Below are positions 38,263 to 51,372 of a DNA stretch of 64,000 bases, piece by piece; the stretch's first letter is position 1, and each line of letters begins with the position of its first letter. The stretch is taken from contig NC_050469.1 of assembly GCF_013373865.1 (NCBI RefSeq), positions 20,080,046 to 20,144,045 on the forward strand. Reading direction: 5' to 3'. A model generated the notes under the pieces. That model did no database searches, had not been told where the DNA came from, and saw only the letters and a list, made by a program, of their open reading frames with translations. A program made the translations under genes and the position numbers. The DNA comes from Monomorium pharaonis. Lineage: Eukaryota; Arthropoda; Insecta; Hymenoptera; Formicidae.

Positions 38263-38270
38263 TATGTACA
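38263..38270 (-). promoter_or_regulatory. Pumilio-type element UGUACAUA (proximal)
   Basis: This is a second TGTACATA in the Scr sense, about 1.5 kb after the stop codon. It is identical to the distal copy. Two identical elements in one probable 3' UTR are suggestive but not proof. Confidence 0.35.
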
Positions 38271-39741
38271 AAAAGATGCAGGGTCGTAGCTGTCCACCGT
38301 TTCATTAATAAAATAATATTCTAAAACAAAATGGATGCAACTCGCGTGACACGGAAAATTAATTTTCAGAAATGATTTACTTCACAGAATATCATCCTTT
38401 TCATTAATTTTTAGCATTGTGTAACGACATGGAATATAACAGGAACAAGAATGAAGATGAAATAATACGATATTCAGGCATTTGACAAAAAAAATATTAC
38501 AATATTACAAAATGTCAATCATATTATATTATAATATTATAATATTTTTTTAATTTTATGAATATTTTATAAATACACAGATGTAAAAATTTTTCGCTAC
38601 GATTAATTCTGTAGGTATCAACTACAATAATCGTACTATTTTCATCACATGCAAATTATGCTGTATGAATATCTCGTTGTTAATCTATTAATGTAGTTGC
38701 CGCGTCTCAACCATTTCTTATTTTCTAAGAATACTTCATAAAGCCAGCATAATTTATACGCAATCAACACGGATTTCTAAAGGTCACTTCTCCCTTCAAG
38801 ACCAATGAAGAATAATTTGAGTATTAATAGGCATCTTACGAACTATGATACAGAGATTTTTTACGTGAAAATATGTTTCTTTTGAAATTACTTCGAGTCT
38901 TTCGCAAAGCCTTTTCCCTCGAATACGTTCGAAAAAGGGCCAAGTAAGAGAATGAGACGCACAGAAGAGGAAACAATAAATAAATACACAAGCGCATTCT
39001 CCAATTTCGTTTCTATTCAATCGGTGATCGATTTCACGTGAAACAGTGTGCAGCCAAGACAAGATAATTAATTCGTTATTTGATTAATTAATTACTTAGA
39101 TCGTTGATTTCTACACCTTAAACTAGAGATTCGGTTTTATCTCACCCGCTGAGGTGGCCTCTCATCCGTATTATCATTAATATCTTATAAATCACGTACA
39201 TGAGAGTCCCTCGGAGCGCGTCCAGTCTATTAAGTTGGGCATACGGCGCTATATATGCAGAAAATTTTGGCTTTTCTTCAACTTCGAAGTCGCGCAGTGA
39301 CAGTATTTGCGTGTCCGCAGGCCGAAGGCGTGCGAGAACGGATTGTTTCTGCTTAGCTTCAGGAAGGAAACATTTTCTTCACGTGTGTGTGTGTGCCTCG
39401 ATAGATTTTTCTCCTTCTGATAGCTAAGCTGAACGAACGCACGAACCGGCAACAAACGCGTAAATAATTTAAGTACGTTATCGACAAAGACGAAAGAAGG
39501 ATGCGATCTTTCGCTCCTCCGGCGAACAATCCAAACCATCGGCACATTGCGGAATCAGCGGAACGCACCACGTGTCCTACTGGAAGTGAAGTCTCCCTCG
39601 ACCCCGCCGAGTCCACAAGTGGACAGCGTCACGACGTGGCGCGGGGTCTAAGGCGGAAAAAGCCTTTTAGAAGTTCTGCTCGCCGTACATCCCGGGGAAC
39701 CGGACAGCGTGTGCTCCGAGCTCGGCGGGCGAGAACTCGTC

Positions 39742-40046
39742 CTATGTGGCCAAGTGAGCGAACTGGCCGGGGTGGGGCGCGAACTGGTAAGGGTGCCCGT
39801 ACGGCGACATGTGGTACGGCACGATATTCATGCTCGCCATCTTGTGCTCCTTCTTCCACTTCATACGCCGATTCTGGAACCAGATCTTTATCTGACGTTC
39901 CGTAAGACAGAGAGCATGCGCGATCTCAATGCGACGCCGCCTCGTCAGATAGCGGTTGAAGTGAAACTCTTTCTCCAGCTCCAACGTCTGATACCTGGTG
40001 TACGAGGTCCTTTGTCGTTTGGTCTCGCCATTCGCGTTTACCGTGC
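39742..40046 (-). CDS. Scr: Sex combs reduced, coding exon 2 (homeodomain and C-terminus)
   Basis: This exon encodes residues 273-373. A TTTTCAG acceptor at 40047-40053 opens the exon, and the split Ser273 codon is completed by its first two bases. The linker STVNANGETKRQRTSYTRYQ is typical of Scr. The 60-residue homeodomain covers about residues 281-340 (bases 39844-40023). It includes helix 3 KIWFQNRRMKWKKEH with Gln at homeodomain position 50 and Asn at position 51, the Antp-class DNA-contact residues. The C-terminal tail begins KMASMNIVPYHMSPYGHPYQ, which is conserved among insect Scr proteins, and ends in AHLAT followed by TAG. The protein is 373 residues long and looks complete, with no frameshift or missing key residue. 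Placing the intron between YPWM and the homeodomain is usual for insect Hox genes. Long open frames on the opposite strand here are shadows. Confidence 0.97.
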
Positions 40047-42310
40047 CTGAAAATCAAAAACTTTCGTTATTCCGTGAGAAGGACACAAATGCTGATGATA
40101 CAAGTGATGTAAACTTTGTACCAGAAATTGATAAATCGATAAACTGTTACATTTATTTGTTGCATACGTTGCAGGTATCAAATATCTTTAAGTAGTAATT
40201 TGCATACATGGTATAAAATGTAAATTTTAAAATCAACCGCGTTTTTCCAACCGCGGATCTTATCGTGGACAGACTACGAATGGAAAAGTGCGGGGGGATT
40301 GAATAAAAAGCGCAGACGACGCATATGACTAAAGATCCAAGCGCGTATAACGCGTGACGATCTCGTTAATTATTTCAACGAGTTGTAGTTAATGCCTCCG
40401 CCAGCGCTACTGGATTGCGAACTGGTCAACTTGGCAGCTGTTTTACCTATTTGCTTTGCACGCCTCGGCCATAAATAATTTTGCAACGCTATTATTACGA
40501 TACTCCGTCTGTTACACCTACTTCCTTTACAAAAATTGCCACTGACTGCACCGAACAACGCCAGAAATGAGCTTTGATTTAGCCTCAATGTCATTTGCAG
40601 TATAACCGCAACATGAATCATTATGCCAACTTGATGTACAGCCATCATATAATTTTATGTATTTACTTATATTTTATCGTTACGTAAATTATTTCTTCAA
40701 TCTAAGATGGCGATTTATTATGTGTATTTTTTATTTAACGCAATGGCAAACACATAATATAATTAGCTTTAAAAATTAAAAAAAAATAAAGTAATAAATA
40801 TATCTTACATATCACGATTTTTTAAAATTAAATGCAAAAAATATAGTTTTTAATTAATTGCCGTAAATGGTCCTTTATTACTTTACGATATTCTTGGAAA
40901 TTTCGTGTAATTTGCGTGTAGCAAACGTATCATATTTGGATATGTATAATCGATAATTAGTAACTTCTACCCTTTCTACGCAGCATTAACATAAACTTCG
41001 GTTCGTTGCTTCAGCAGGTGTTACACGAGTAAGGGTGCTATATACTTTATACGTTTTTAGGTTCATTGTGAGCACGGGTCATTGCGGATATTAAAGAGTC
41101 GCCTCATTTACAACTATAATAGATAGTCATTAATAGCGCAGAACAAGAAGGAGAAATTGACGAGACGACCATACAAATACAGATACAATTAAGGAAGAAG
41201 TACGAGTAGCCATAATCGCGCAATAAATGAGCCACTTAAATAAATGTTGATTCGTACTCGTGTGTGCGTACGAGTAAAAATACACGATAATAAAAAGTAT
41301 GATAAGTCGATGAAGAAGAAAAATATTCTTCATCTAAGAATAAATATTTTTCATTGTTCAGAAAGTATATAGTTCTTTTGCATGTGTGATTATCCAGTTC
41401 GAGCGTTTACGCATAACATTGATAACAGTACGTTTAAAGATTCGTTCCATGGCTCTGAACAGCATGGACTGGGCACTTTCACGAGAGTGAAAAGCATTTT
41501 CGCAGAGGACGGCAACCAGCGAGCGTTGAACAACGAATCTCCTACCGGGCTTAATGACAGGACCCTTCGTCCGGTGTTATCGCTTTCCTCCCGATGTAAC
41601 ACGTCGCTGGGTCGTGTGGCCTGACTTTTTAATAAATAGTGTTCTGGTTGTCTGGACACGGACTCGTTCAGGTCTGCATATCGTTTATCCGGCGTACCTA
41701 CCCATTTTGTAACAGACAAACGGAATTCCTTTTTCGGTCACTCACATTATTATAGAATACTTTTGTTCGCGAACTAAAAATAACGCTAGTTAAAAAAAAA
41801 ACGTTTTTTAAATTATATTCAATCAGACGGGATGTTATATAAATTTTTGAATGCTAAAAATGCACATGCCAATTTTCAACACATCAGATTTTTGAAATAA
41901 TTAAGGTTTAATATGCCAAAAATAATTCTTGGTAATATTTAAATCCTTTTTTAAAATTAATATTATCATAAAATTCTGATTAAAAATTATAAATGTATTG
42001 TACCTTCTCTATAAGAAGATGCATTTTTCTTTATTTCGATTATTTCTTATTTTTTAGTTACGTTATTAAAAATTTACATGCTGGGATAAATTTTTTTTAG
42101 GACGATGAAATCATAATTTGTAATTAGTCATTATTGTAGCGTTCATAACTTCTGATAAAAAATTAATAATAACGTTAATTTTATTTACAAAAAAAGTTAA
42201 ATAATTATTTGTTATACATTATATTTTATTTATTTGTAAAACCTGATGTGTGCTAAATTATGTGAAAAAATTTGGTTTGCGATATTATTTCAGCATTCCA
42301 GAAAATTATA

Positions 42311-42427
42311 GGTTCGTTTTTATTTCAGCACTAATGTACTAGTGTAATAAATTAGAATGAGAAAAAATATATTTGTCTTATTCTAACTTATTGCACCAGT
42401 GTAGTAGCGCAAACATAAAAAACAAAC
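42311..42427. repeat. Foldback element, 52-base arms
   Basis: The arms at 42311-42362 and 42376-42427 are the same length and pair at 38 of 52 positions around a 13-base loop. The inner part (AATAAATTAGAATGAGA against its complement) is the best conserved. It lies inside the Scr intron and could be a decayed MITE or a transcribed hairpin. No open frame is present. Confidence 0.6.
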
Positions 42428-45400
42428 TTGATAAGAAACTATAATTCTTAAGAAGCAACTTGTCCGTTCAAAATAATTTTGATTGTAAATTTGTGTAGTC
42501 TAGCAACAAGAGTGCAATTTTTTCAGTTTTCTTATTTCTTTAAAATTCCTCAATTTTTCATATGTTTTTTTTATTAACTTTTATTAAGTTTATTATTATT
42601 ACAGTTATTATAATTCTTGTAATTTATTTTATTGTCTTATTATATATTTCTGGATTCCGATAACGTTTTAAATAATTATTATCATTAATTAAATAATTGA
42701 TTTACATAATAGTATATACTTATCTCTTTTTTTGTGTGTTTGTTGTATTTTTATTAAATAAAATTATTATAAAATTTTGTGAAAAATTATAAGAATAGAT
42801 GCTTTTTTGAAACATGCATTCCTGTCTTTTCTGGTGATAAATTGTGCTATTGGTGTATCTCGCCGACATTCATATACAGTATACGTTGGTGTATAAAGGA
42901 ATGTACTCGGTGAAGGTTGGTGAGAAAGCTCTCAACGATGCTTATATGCGATTGAAATATGTTTCTTAGGCGCGCCATGTTAATTCTCCCAACTAATACC
43001 ACAAGAGAGATCTCGATACGCTCACAACGCGTTGCTTGATGTTTATAACAGGTTCGTAGTTTTTATCATCCCTAAAGAACATGCGCAGGAGTAATAATCT
43101 CAGAATGATATAATTGTGTGTGTGTGTATGTGTGTGTGTGTTAAATCACAGAATATTATTTTATCTTTGAAGTACTTATGATTTATTATTTTTAATGATC
43201 ATACCTTTTAATGCATTAAAGTACCGCGATAATCGCTGACCCGATTAAATTTCACGCGTGTCAAGCACACCTGTTTAATTAGCATTTAGATTCTATCTGG
43301 CGCGATCTCAGTAGTTATTCTAGCACTATAAATTCTAAAGCATCAAGGGGAGTACGAGCCAATATGTTATTGTAACTTGAATTTCCGTAATCATACGCAT
43401 GACTTGCTTTATATATCTCTTGGTAATAAATTTCGTAATCGCATTGAATCTTAAGCAGATGCAATGGGAACATTTCGTACATTTATTTGTCAATTCACTT
43501 CAATAAGGATGTGGAGAAGATTCTCTTATAATTTGTGTAAAAATTTTACTTTCTTTAGAAAATAATTAATTAGAAAAATAAGATACAATTATAAATACAG
43601 CCTTAATCAAAATTATTAGGCAATTATATATTTTATATTTATTCAGAATTCTTTTAGCCATATTATTTTCTATACGACTATATGTTTTAATTATAGAAAA
43701 CAGTAATTAGATCTTAAATACCCAAATTTATACGATACACTAGAAGAAATAATACACACAAATATCACTGTAATAAAATAAACGTATCTTATATATTATC
43801 CATATGGCGATTAAGTTAATTATATGAAGCTTTCAAGTTTCTCATTGAGGCGCACAAGTAGCTATAGCAAACGGATAAAGATCGAAATAAAAACGTTTGG
43901 CGCGTCTATCACGCAATGAGAGATGTGTAGGCCAAAGAGGTGCGCATAGTTGACGTCGTTGTAAGACTGAGGCGGGCTAAGCGCAGGGCCGTGTCGTGTC
44001 ACCCATCTCGATGTCACCTCGTGTCGTCTAGCCTTTTCGTGCTTCGCTCTTAATAGAACGCGGAGTGCGCGTGTATTTGCACCGAACCCTGTACCAAACG
44101 TGTCACCGACTGCCAGTCTGACGACTGCTCTGTCTGCCTGACTGACAGATCGGCTGGTTAAGGCTGAGTAACACGTGACTGGGATAAAATCCCGCGCGAC
44201 TCCATAGCGTGTTCCCAGTACGTCTGATTTCGATCTTGGTTTTTAATATACACTCAAGCTCTTCTTTGTCGCGATTTCTCCGAATCTTGAATGCACAAGT
44301 TTTACTTACTAGGTAATATATAAATTCTTTCAAATAATGTAAAGAAATAATATGAAAGAAAAATGATGTATATGAAACAAATTTCTTGTTAATTGTAAAA
44401 CATAAACACTTTTGAAAATATAATTACTTAAATATTCTATAATTGTATATATGTATATTAAGCTTGAGAGAATACACACTTGAAAAAATTAGGATATATT
44501 AACACACTATACATTTAAAAGTTTTTTTATTGCAAATAAGTTTTATATTTAAAAAATATATAATTAAATAAAAATAAAAAGTATTAGTTGAAGAGTTATA
44601 TACATAAAAGTACTTTTTGTATTTTAAGCATCTATACTATATATTCTATATGTAATTCAGATAAAGAAATTTAGTTACCACTTTTCTTTTTGTCTATTTG
44701 CTTGTTTATAAAGTAAGGTGTGGGTATTTAATACGTCCTTAATTGTATAGATCAGAAGTATTATAATCTACCACTATTCTGTCTCTCTCTCTCTCGTGAT
44801 AGATTATAGATTAGGTGCTGAGAAAGGAATCAAAATATCTCGTAATCGCAACTGCATTGTATTGCATTCCACAAGTATGAGTAGATAGGTATGTGACATG
44901 CATTTGTGTATACGTATCGATATACGTTCAGTATGTTGGTCGGGAGCAAGTTCCACGAAAGTATATATAGAACTCTTGTGCTACCCCCAACCCCCGGCAT
45001 ATATCTGAATGGTTATCTGATACGAGAGCTCAAGTACGGCCGTATCAATTCTTTCCATCTCTACGATCGATTTAAGAATCCCAAAGAAACCAATAAAAAT
45101 TTGTAAGTTTCGCGACGTAATGAACAGCGGGAATTGTTTCAAATCTCGTTACCATTAGATATATCAGACGCCAGACATCTCACGATATTAATGAATCACC
45201 TTTAAGTGAGTTTAATCACGTACAAGTTCGATTGTCTATGCCTTACTTTGCACTCTCTAAATTTCTACGTGCAAGCGCATCCAAGGGAGTTTCAGAAATT
45301 TTCTAAAATTGTCTTATGTAATTCTCAGCATACTATTGCCTTTTCAATTCAAAATCATCAGAATTATCAGAATTAGTATTCGTGTGACTAATATAAGTAT

Positions 45401-48400
45401 CGCTACTTTTAAAGCATCAATACGAGAGGATAGAATGCTTTTAAAAAAAATCTTTAAACTTTATTTAAATACTTTAAATAGAAATGTTAATTGAAAACGA
45501 AAACAAAATAATTCCATTTACAATGCAAATTGTGTGATAGAGCGTGCGATGTTTAAAATTACAATATCCAACACCGTCTGGATCCAAACAGCATCGACAC
45601 TACTGACAAAAGAAAATGAGAGATTCATAAATAACCCGAGCAGTTCACCGCGGCTATTATGCAATTACGATTGCATCTCTATAGCATAGGTGGTCTAAGG
45701 CTTCAAGATCTCATGTTCGACCGTACGAGATAGTGTCCCCTTAAAAGTTGTCACTGTTTCAGCTGAGACATTCAGCTAGTGGTATCGCGTGGCTGGCACA
45801 TCCTGTCTTCGTTTTCTGCTCTGTCCGAGTTCTGCGTTACTAATGACAGGCTTGTAGTCAGTGTTCTTTTTAATTCGTTTATTTCATTCTGCGAATTCTA
45901 CAGAATAATAACCAGAAGAAAACTTGTTATTTGTATATTCCTGTTACATACACGTATATATATTTTTAAAATTTAATGTAACTCTACACAATTTCTCGTG
46001 ACACAAGTTTTCATGGCACAAGTTTTACCTTTATTCTGCTGAAACTTTGAGATTTTCTAATCTGTTCCAACAAATTGTATGCAAAATGTTATTTATAAAA
46101 TAATCTTTTACTTTATATAAAAATTGCAAACAAAAGAAATAAATTGTATTATTTAATTATATGATATAATAAAAAATTTAATGTCTTCACAAAAAATCGA
46201 GTCTTTGTAGTCGTATGTATGTACATACTACTGTCGGGTAATTAAAACTAAGATAAAATCTAAAATAAATATACAAATTCATTCTTGTAACAATTTGTTG
46301 CATAATTGTTATCTTATCTAGAACATAGATTCGTGCTGATTTATATAGGAGATAAAGACTCTAGTTATGTGTAAGGCCCACCAATGTCGGAGCAATGATA
46401 GGAGATTATCCGATACGCACGCCTCCGTCTGGCTTGCCGCCAGTATGAATAGCCAGTGGCGCTCATGAATTTTCGTCGAAACGTTGCGTCGAGTCAAGCA
46501 ATATATAGCAAATGTAATCCACGCACAATTTAAATTTATCTACACGCGGCTCCGCGCGCTCTGTCAGTCAGCCTCTGTTCGGAGCTGATTTGTGACCCAT
46601 CCGTACTTGCGCAGCTGACGACCAATCGCACGCCGAAGATCGGCCTTCCTCGAGCGGAATCAACGGTCCAACATTCCACAACGAGGAAGGCGACCGAGGA
46701 ACGGCGTTAGATGATGGTGAGTTGATCGAGCTTCTAGGTGTCTACGATCCACCTGTTACCAAACGTTCGGACAGCGAGACCTGTCGCCTCGGAGCTCAGA
46801 CCGGAATCCGCGGGATCTATTTCGATCGGTATACAGCTGACACGCCCGGACCACACCGCGGAAAGTTGCCGGTTATAAATCTCCGGCGATACACGAAGTT
46901 AGTCGCTCTTTCAAAAGGATCTATTAATTTCTGCTCTACTCGCGGAGCATGGAAATCCTTTTATTGGCGACTGTTACGCTCAATCATAGTTCCGGGGATT
47001 TCCTTCGTACGTTAATGAGGGTGTCACATGTTTGTTATTTTTACGTGGCGACGTTTTATAACTGTCGCTAAAATTAAAAGATAAACGCGCGATGTAAGTA
47101 GGTCGGGCGGACGTGCTCTGTCACGAAGAATAGCGATGATAGAACTGGTAGGAATTCTCTTACAGTGGAAAATTCATTTACAGAAAGAAGGATGCGATAT
47201 TCGAATTGGGTCAACGGCGCCTTCCACAAGACGCATCCGTGTGTACGTATCAGACAGTTATAAATAGATTCAAAAACTATTGCTTTTCAATTCAAATGGG
47301 GGTAGCAAGTGGTTTTCAAGGGCTGGATTCAGTTGGAAGAGATCCTGGAAACGAGGTGACGAAAGAACGAAGGGTGTGAAAGTGGAGGAGGAAGGGGAAT
47401 GCAGAAAAGGGGAGAAAGAGAGTGGCAGCCTTGCTGAAGCTTTTATGCCGAAGTTTGCGCAGCGGACGTTCCGCGGATCATTTGTTATCTTCCACGAGAA
47501 AGCTCTCTGACGCAAATAGGTTTGTTTCTGGCCGCTTTAAACGCTTCACAATAATCCGCGCGGACTCAAATTCAATTAACGCCTCGCCGTCCCCACCGTC
47601 GTGCACGTCTACCTCCCTTCCTTCATTTTGCACTTTGTACTCGCTGACAGCATACAAAAGCCAGTACAGTCTTTCTTTCGTCTCTTTTATACATAGCGCA
47701 TGAACCATGAGAATATTGAGGTACGTGCCTCGAAGTCCTGATGACCTTGAACTCCGGAATGTCCTGCCGAATACGAAACAGCGAGTATTCATTGCGCGAA
47801 CTCGATGCTGCACGGAGTGTCTAAGTCGAGGTGCGCGTACAAGGTTCCACTGGTTTAAATATTACTCAACGGCAGCCGAAAGTATGCTGATCTCTATCGT
47901 TTTTCGATAAATCTCTCGTATCAAAGCGTACTCTTCGCTAAACCGTCATTCGGCTAAATTTAGATCCTCCTCTTTCACACTAGGTCATCTCCGTGAGATT
48001 GATAGAACCGAGAATAACATATTATCCATTATCTCGCCGCATAGATTGAATCCGCGCATACATATTGCTGTTGGTGTATGTGTGTGCGTGTGTGTACGTG
48101 CGCGCGCGCGAGTCCACTCGCGCAAGAAACTGTCGTCTCTCCGAGGGGGTTACTTTATACACAGGCGAATGAAAGAGAGGCACAAGACGTGATCGCGCGC
48201 GTATATATCGGAGGAGGGACCGAGCCCTCGGATTGAGGAAGAATAGGGATAGAGGCTGCGCGTCTCCATCCATCAGGCGACGGTCCGACCGCCGCGTCCG
48301 ACACACGCGACTCAAACCTACCGACAACCTTCCGAATGCATTATCTTCCTTCGAGGGTACACACGCATATCATTTGGACCGATGGTCCTCTTCTTGTCCG

Positions 48401-50990
48401 ATTTCGGATAATCCCTCATGGACATTGTTTCATCTTACTGTCGCATTTGTCTGCGATACTACTATCTCTCTCACACAAAACACTCCGAAACACCGGAAAC
48501 AAATTTCTTAAAATTATTTGAGATGCAGCTTTGATTAATAATAATTAAGAGAGGTAAGGATTCTCCATCAATCCCCCCTACCAACATGGACCGATAAAGG
48601 ATCGAAGTTTAAAGTCGATAAAGGTCTTTTAAACTTCGATGGTCCCCTGAGACTTTAACAATAGGCCATCTTAAAGACTTTTAAACTGTTAATTGACAAT
48701 AATCGTGCGCAGAAAGAGAGAGGAGCGCAATACACCGCTATCACCGCGCGAAGTAGGCATCGGCGTTCCATAAATATTTGTATGGCCATTCGGACACACG
48801 TACACGTGTGTCCGCGACGTACGTGTATTGGACCACGTAGAGCGTTCCTGCCGCTGAGAAAATTAATGACTTACCTTCAGCGGGAACAATACAGTCAGCT
48901 GCGACTCTCTACGTGTCTGAGTACAGTGCGTCGCGGTGATGCGAGCTGCCTAAGGTCGAACAGAAACACGCGCAAAGTCGCACACGCGTGTACGTGCGTG
49001 GATATACATGTATACGTATATTTTGTGCGTGTCACCTACACGCGAATTGATTTATTCTCATCGAGAGCTAGGAGAAAATGCAAATGTGTAATTTTCACTG
49101 ACCCGTGTATTTATGTATTTCTTTCGATGACATGTCGAGTCTTTCATTTTACGCTGTAGGAAATCGCGAATAGAGTAAAAGCGGCAAATAATCAGACTAT
49201 ACCTCGACAATGATGCACTTATAACTTTTTTATCTTTTGATGATATACGTACGCAACATTATTATTTGCGCGGGTGTAACGTTTCGTCCACCAAAAGTGT
49301 CATAAAATCCAATCCCGATCATCGACAGCTGCGACAAACGCCATTTGTCCCTCGTTTCGCGTAACATTCGTCGTGTCGGGCGGATAAATCTCATCGGAAA
49401 CGCGTGTCCCTTTTCGGACTCTGCACCACGTCCTCTATGAATCATGCAGTATCTATGCTCCTATGTTAGGTTGCTCCTCTTAGGAGGCTGTCCGTTCTGA
49501 TCGTCCATGGCGTTCCTCCTAGTTACCCCACACGAGTGGTGCCGCAAGCCCTCAGAACGCCTCGTGCTAGTACATAAGCCTCGCGCAAGCATTTATTTAT
49601 GGTCTCGAGTCGCTGGGGTGTACGTAGGACCGCCTCTACACCACCCAAACACGCTTTATCCAGTGCATCGCCGCGAAATAAAGCTGTTCCCGTCCAAAAT
49701 CTATCTTCGCCCATTTCCTTACAACATAACATTGAAAAGAGATCGCAATTATTGCATTTTTAAGTAATAATCCCATTTCTTTCTCATAATTACAGATTTG
49801 TCAAAAAAAATGTCCCTCAGAAATATTTTTTTAACAGCGATAAATAGTCATATAAGTTATATATTTTTATTTTAAATTTTATTAACTGTTGTACACACAG
49901 TTTAATAACTATTAATCCAGCGTATTCTTTTTCTTTGAGAGACAAAGGATTGTAATTATTTATGTACATATTTACATAATTTTTTAAATAAACAGTTATT
50001 CAAATACTTTTTAGAAGAATGTATAATATGATGCAGTAAGAATTAAAGAAATTTATATACTATAGTAATACTAAAAATTAATTTATTATTAAAAATATTA
50101 TGACTCAACGTGTGTAAAGAAGCTGGCAAAAAACAATGTATAGAGGGTTAAAACAAATTTAAATATATAGTTAATATTTTTTAGTTCAAATATATATAAT
50201 ATTAGAGATATTGATAGTTATATATATTTTAAGAGTCTAAGATTTTTCTATTAATTTTTTTTTAAAAAGCTTTTTAAGAAGAGGATATTTTTCCTCCGTG
50301 TTACTTTCGATGAGTTGAATGAGTCGGACCGAAATAGTTGCACCAGAAGCAAAAAAGGGAGTTGTGTGCTGAGCGTGATTCCGTGCAAGCCACTTGCCAT
50401 GACAAAATACACATTTATACTTTCATGAATTGAAGCATCAGAGTAATTAAGTAATTAAGGCGTGGAAAAAGTCTGTGTTACTTCTTGAAAAAATAAATTT
50501 CAAGGGAAAGAAGTATATTAATGGTGGCGATGTTCCTATTCAACACAAAATGGTGTAATAATTATATATACCATTTTATGAAGAAATTACTCAACGTTAA
50601 CTAATTTTTTAATAAGATTTTAATATAAAAGTTAATAGTACATTTGTAAAATTTACTAGGTAAAATATATTATGTGGCATCCGACATACAACAACAGATT
50701 ATATGTATTATAATAAAAATATTATTCTAACTGATAAATAAAACTAGCATATTTCCAAAACAATGTAAAAATAAGTATGCCAAAGATTAAGCAAAAATTA
50801 AGAAGTTAAAAAATGAATTTTAACAAGAATATTAAATAGATGTTTTTTTATATTATTTTATTATAATTAATAATATATTAATTATATAATTTTTATTTTA
50901 ATTTAAACTAAAATTATTTTTAACTATGACATAAAATTTTATGAATACAATCATATAAAACACGAAATAATTTTGAAAAAATTAAATAAA

Positions 50991-50992
<2 letters not shown>

Positions 50993-51036
<44 letters not shown>
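50993..51036. repeat. (GT)n microsatellite
   Basis: About 44 bases of GT dinucleotides in the Scr intron, 130 bases from the MITE. Confidence 0.95.
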
Positions 51037-51039
<3 letters not shown>

Positions 51040-51168
51040 CGTATGATGTGCGTCCAAGGTCGAAACATACAGGCGTGCAAAGTTGTATGCGTAGATATAT
51101 ACATTTTATACGTGTCATCTATATGAATTAATTTATTCTCCGCGAAAGCTAGTAAATGTAAATACGTA

Positions 51169-51372
51169 CACTGAGAAAAAAAGTTGTTAATTTGACTAAA
51201 TTTTTCAGTTTGATTAAATTTCTTTAATTCATATATTTAACTGAAATATATAAATAGTTAAATTAAAGTTGAACTATTTTATGTATTTAAGTTAAATAGA
51301 TAAATACTTGAACTGAAAAAATTTAATCAAGTTGAAAAATTTAGTCAAATTAATAACATTTTTTTTTCAGTG
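51169..51372. mobile_element. MITE with long terminal inverted repeats and TA flanks
   Basis: The element starts CACTGAGAAAA and ends with the reverse complement (TTTTTTTTCAGTG). Inverted arms of about 50 bases share TTAATTTGACTAAATTTTTC (left) with its exact complement on the right. A TA dinucleotide flanks both ends, as expected for a Tc1/mariner-type target duplication. At 204 bases with no coding capacity it is a non-autonomous element. Confidence 0.8.

Larger units (their letters stand above)
37280..39741 (-). other. Scr: Probable Scr 3' untranslated region
   Basis: This stretch follows the Scr stop codon and contains no plausible coding exon. Near its far end it carries a strong miR-10-5p site (37587-37609) and two Pumilio-type UGUACAUA elements in the Scr sense. 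Candidate AATAAA signals in the Scr sense lie at 38009-38014, 37775-37780, 37523-37528 and in a cluster near 37283-37297. The distal ones would include the miR-10 site and give a 3' UTR of roughly 2.2-2.5 kb. The exact end cannot be fixed from sequence alone, and shorter alternative ends are possible. Confidence 0.6.

Noticed and set aside
39501..40050. Plus-strand open frames of 113-134 codons over Scr exon 2
   Set aside because: Antisense shadows of the homeodomain exon; Arg/Thr/Ser-rich with no domain.
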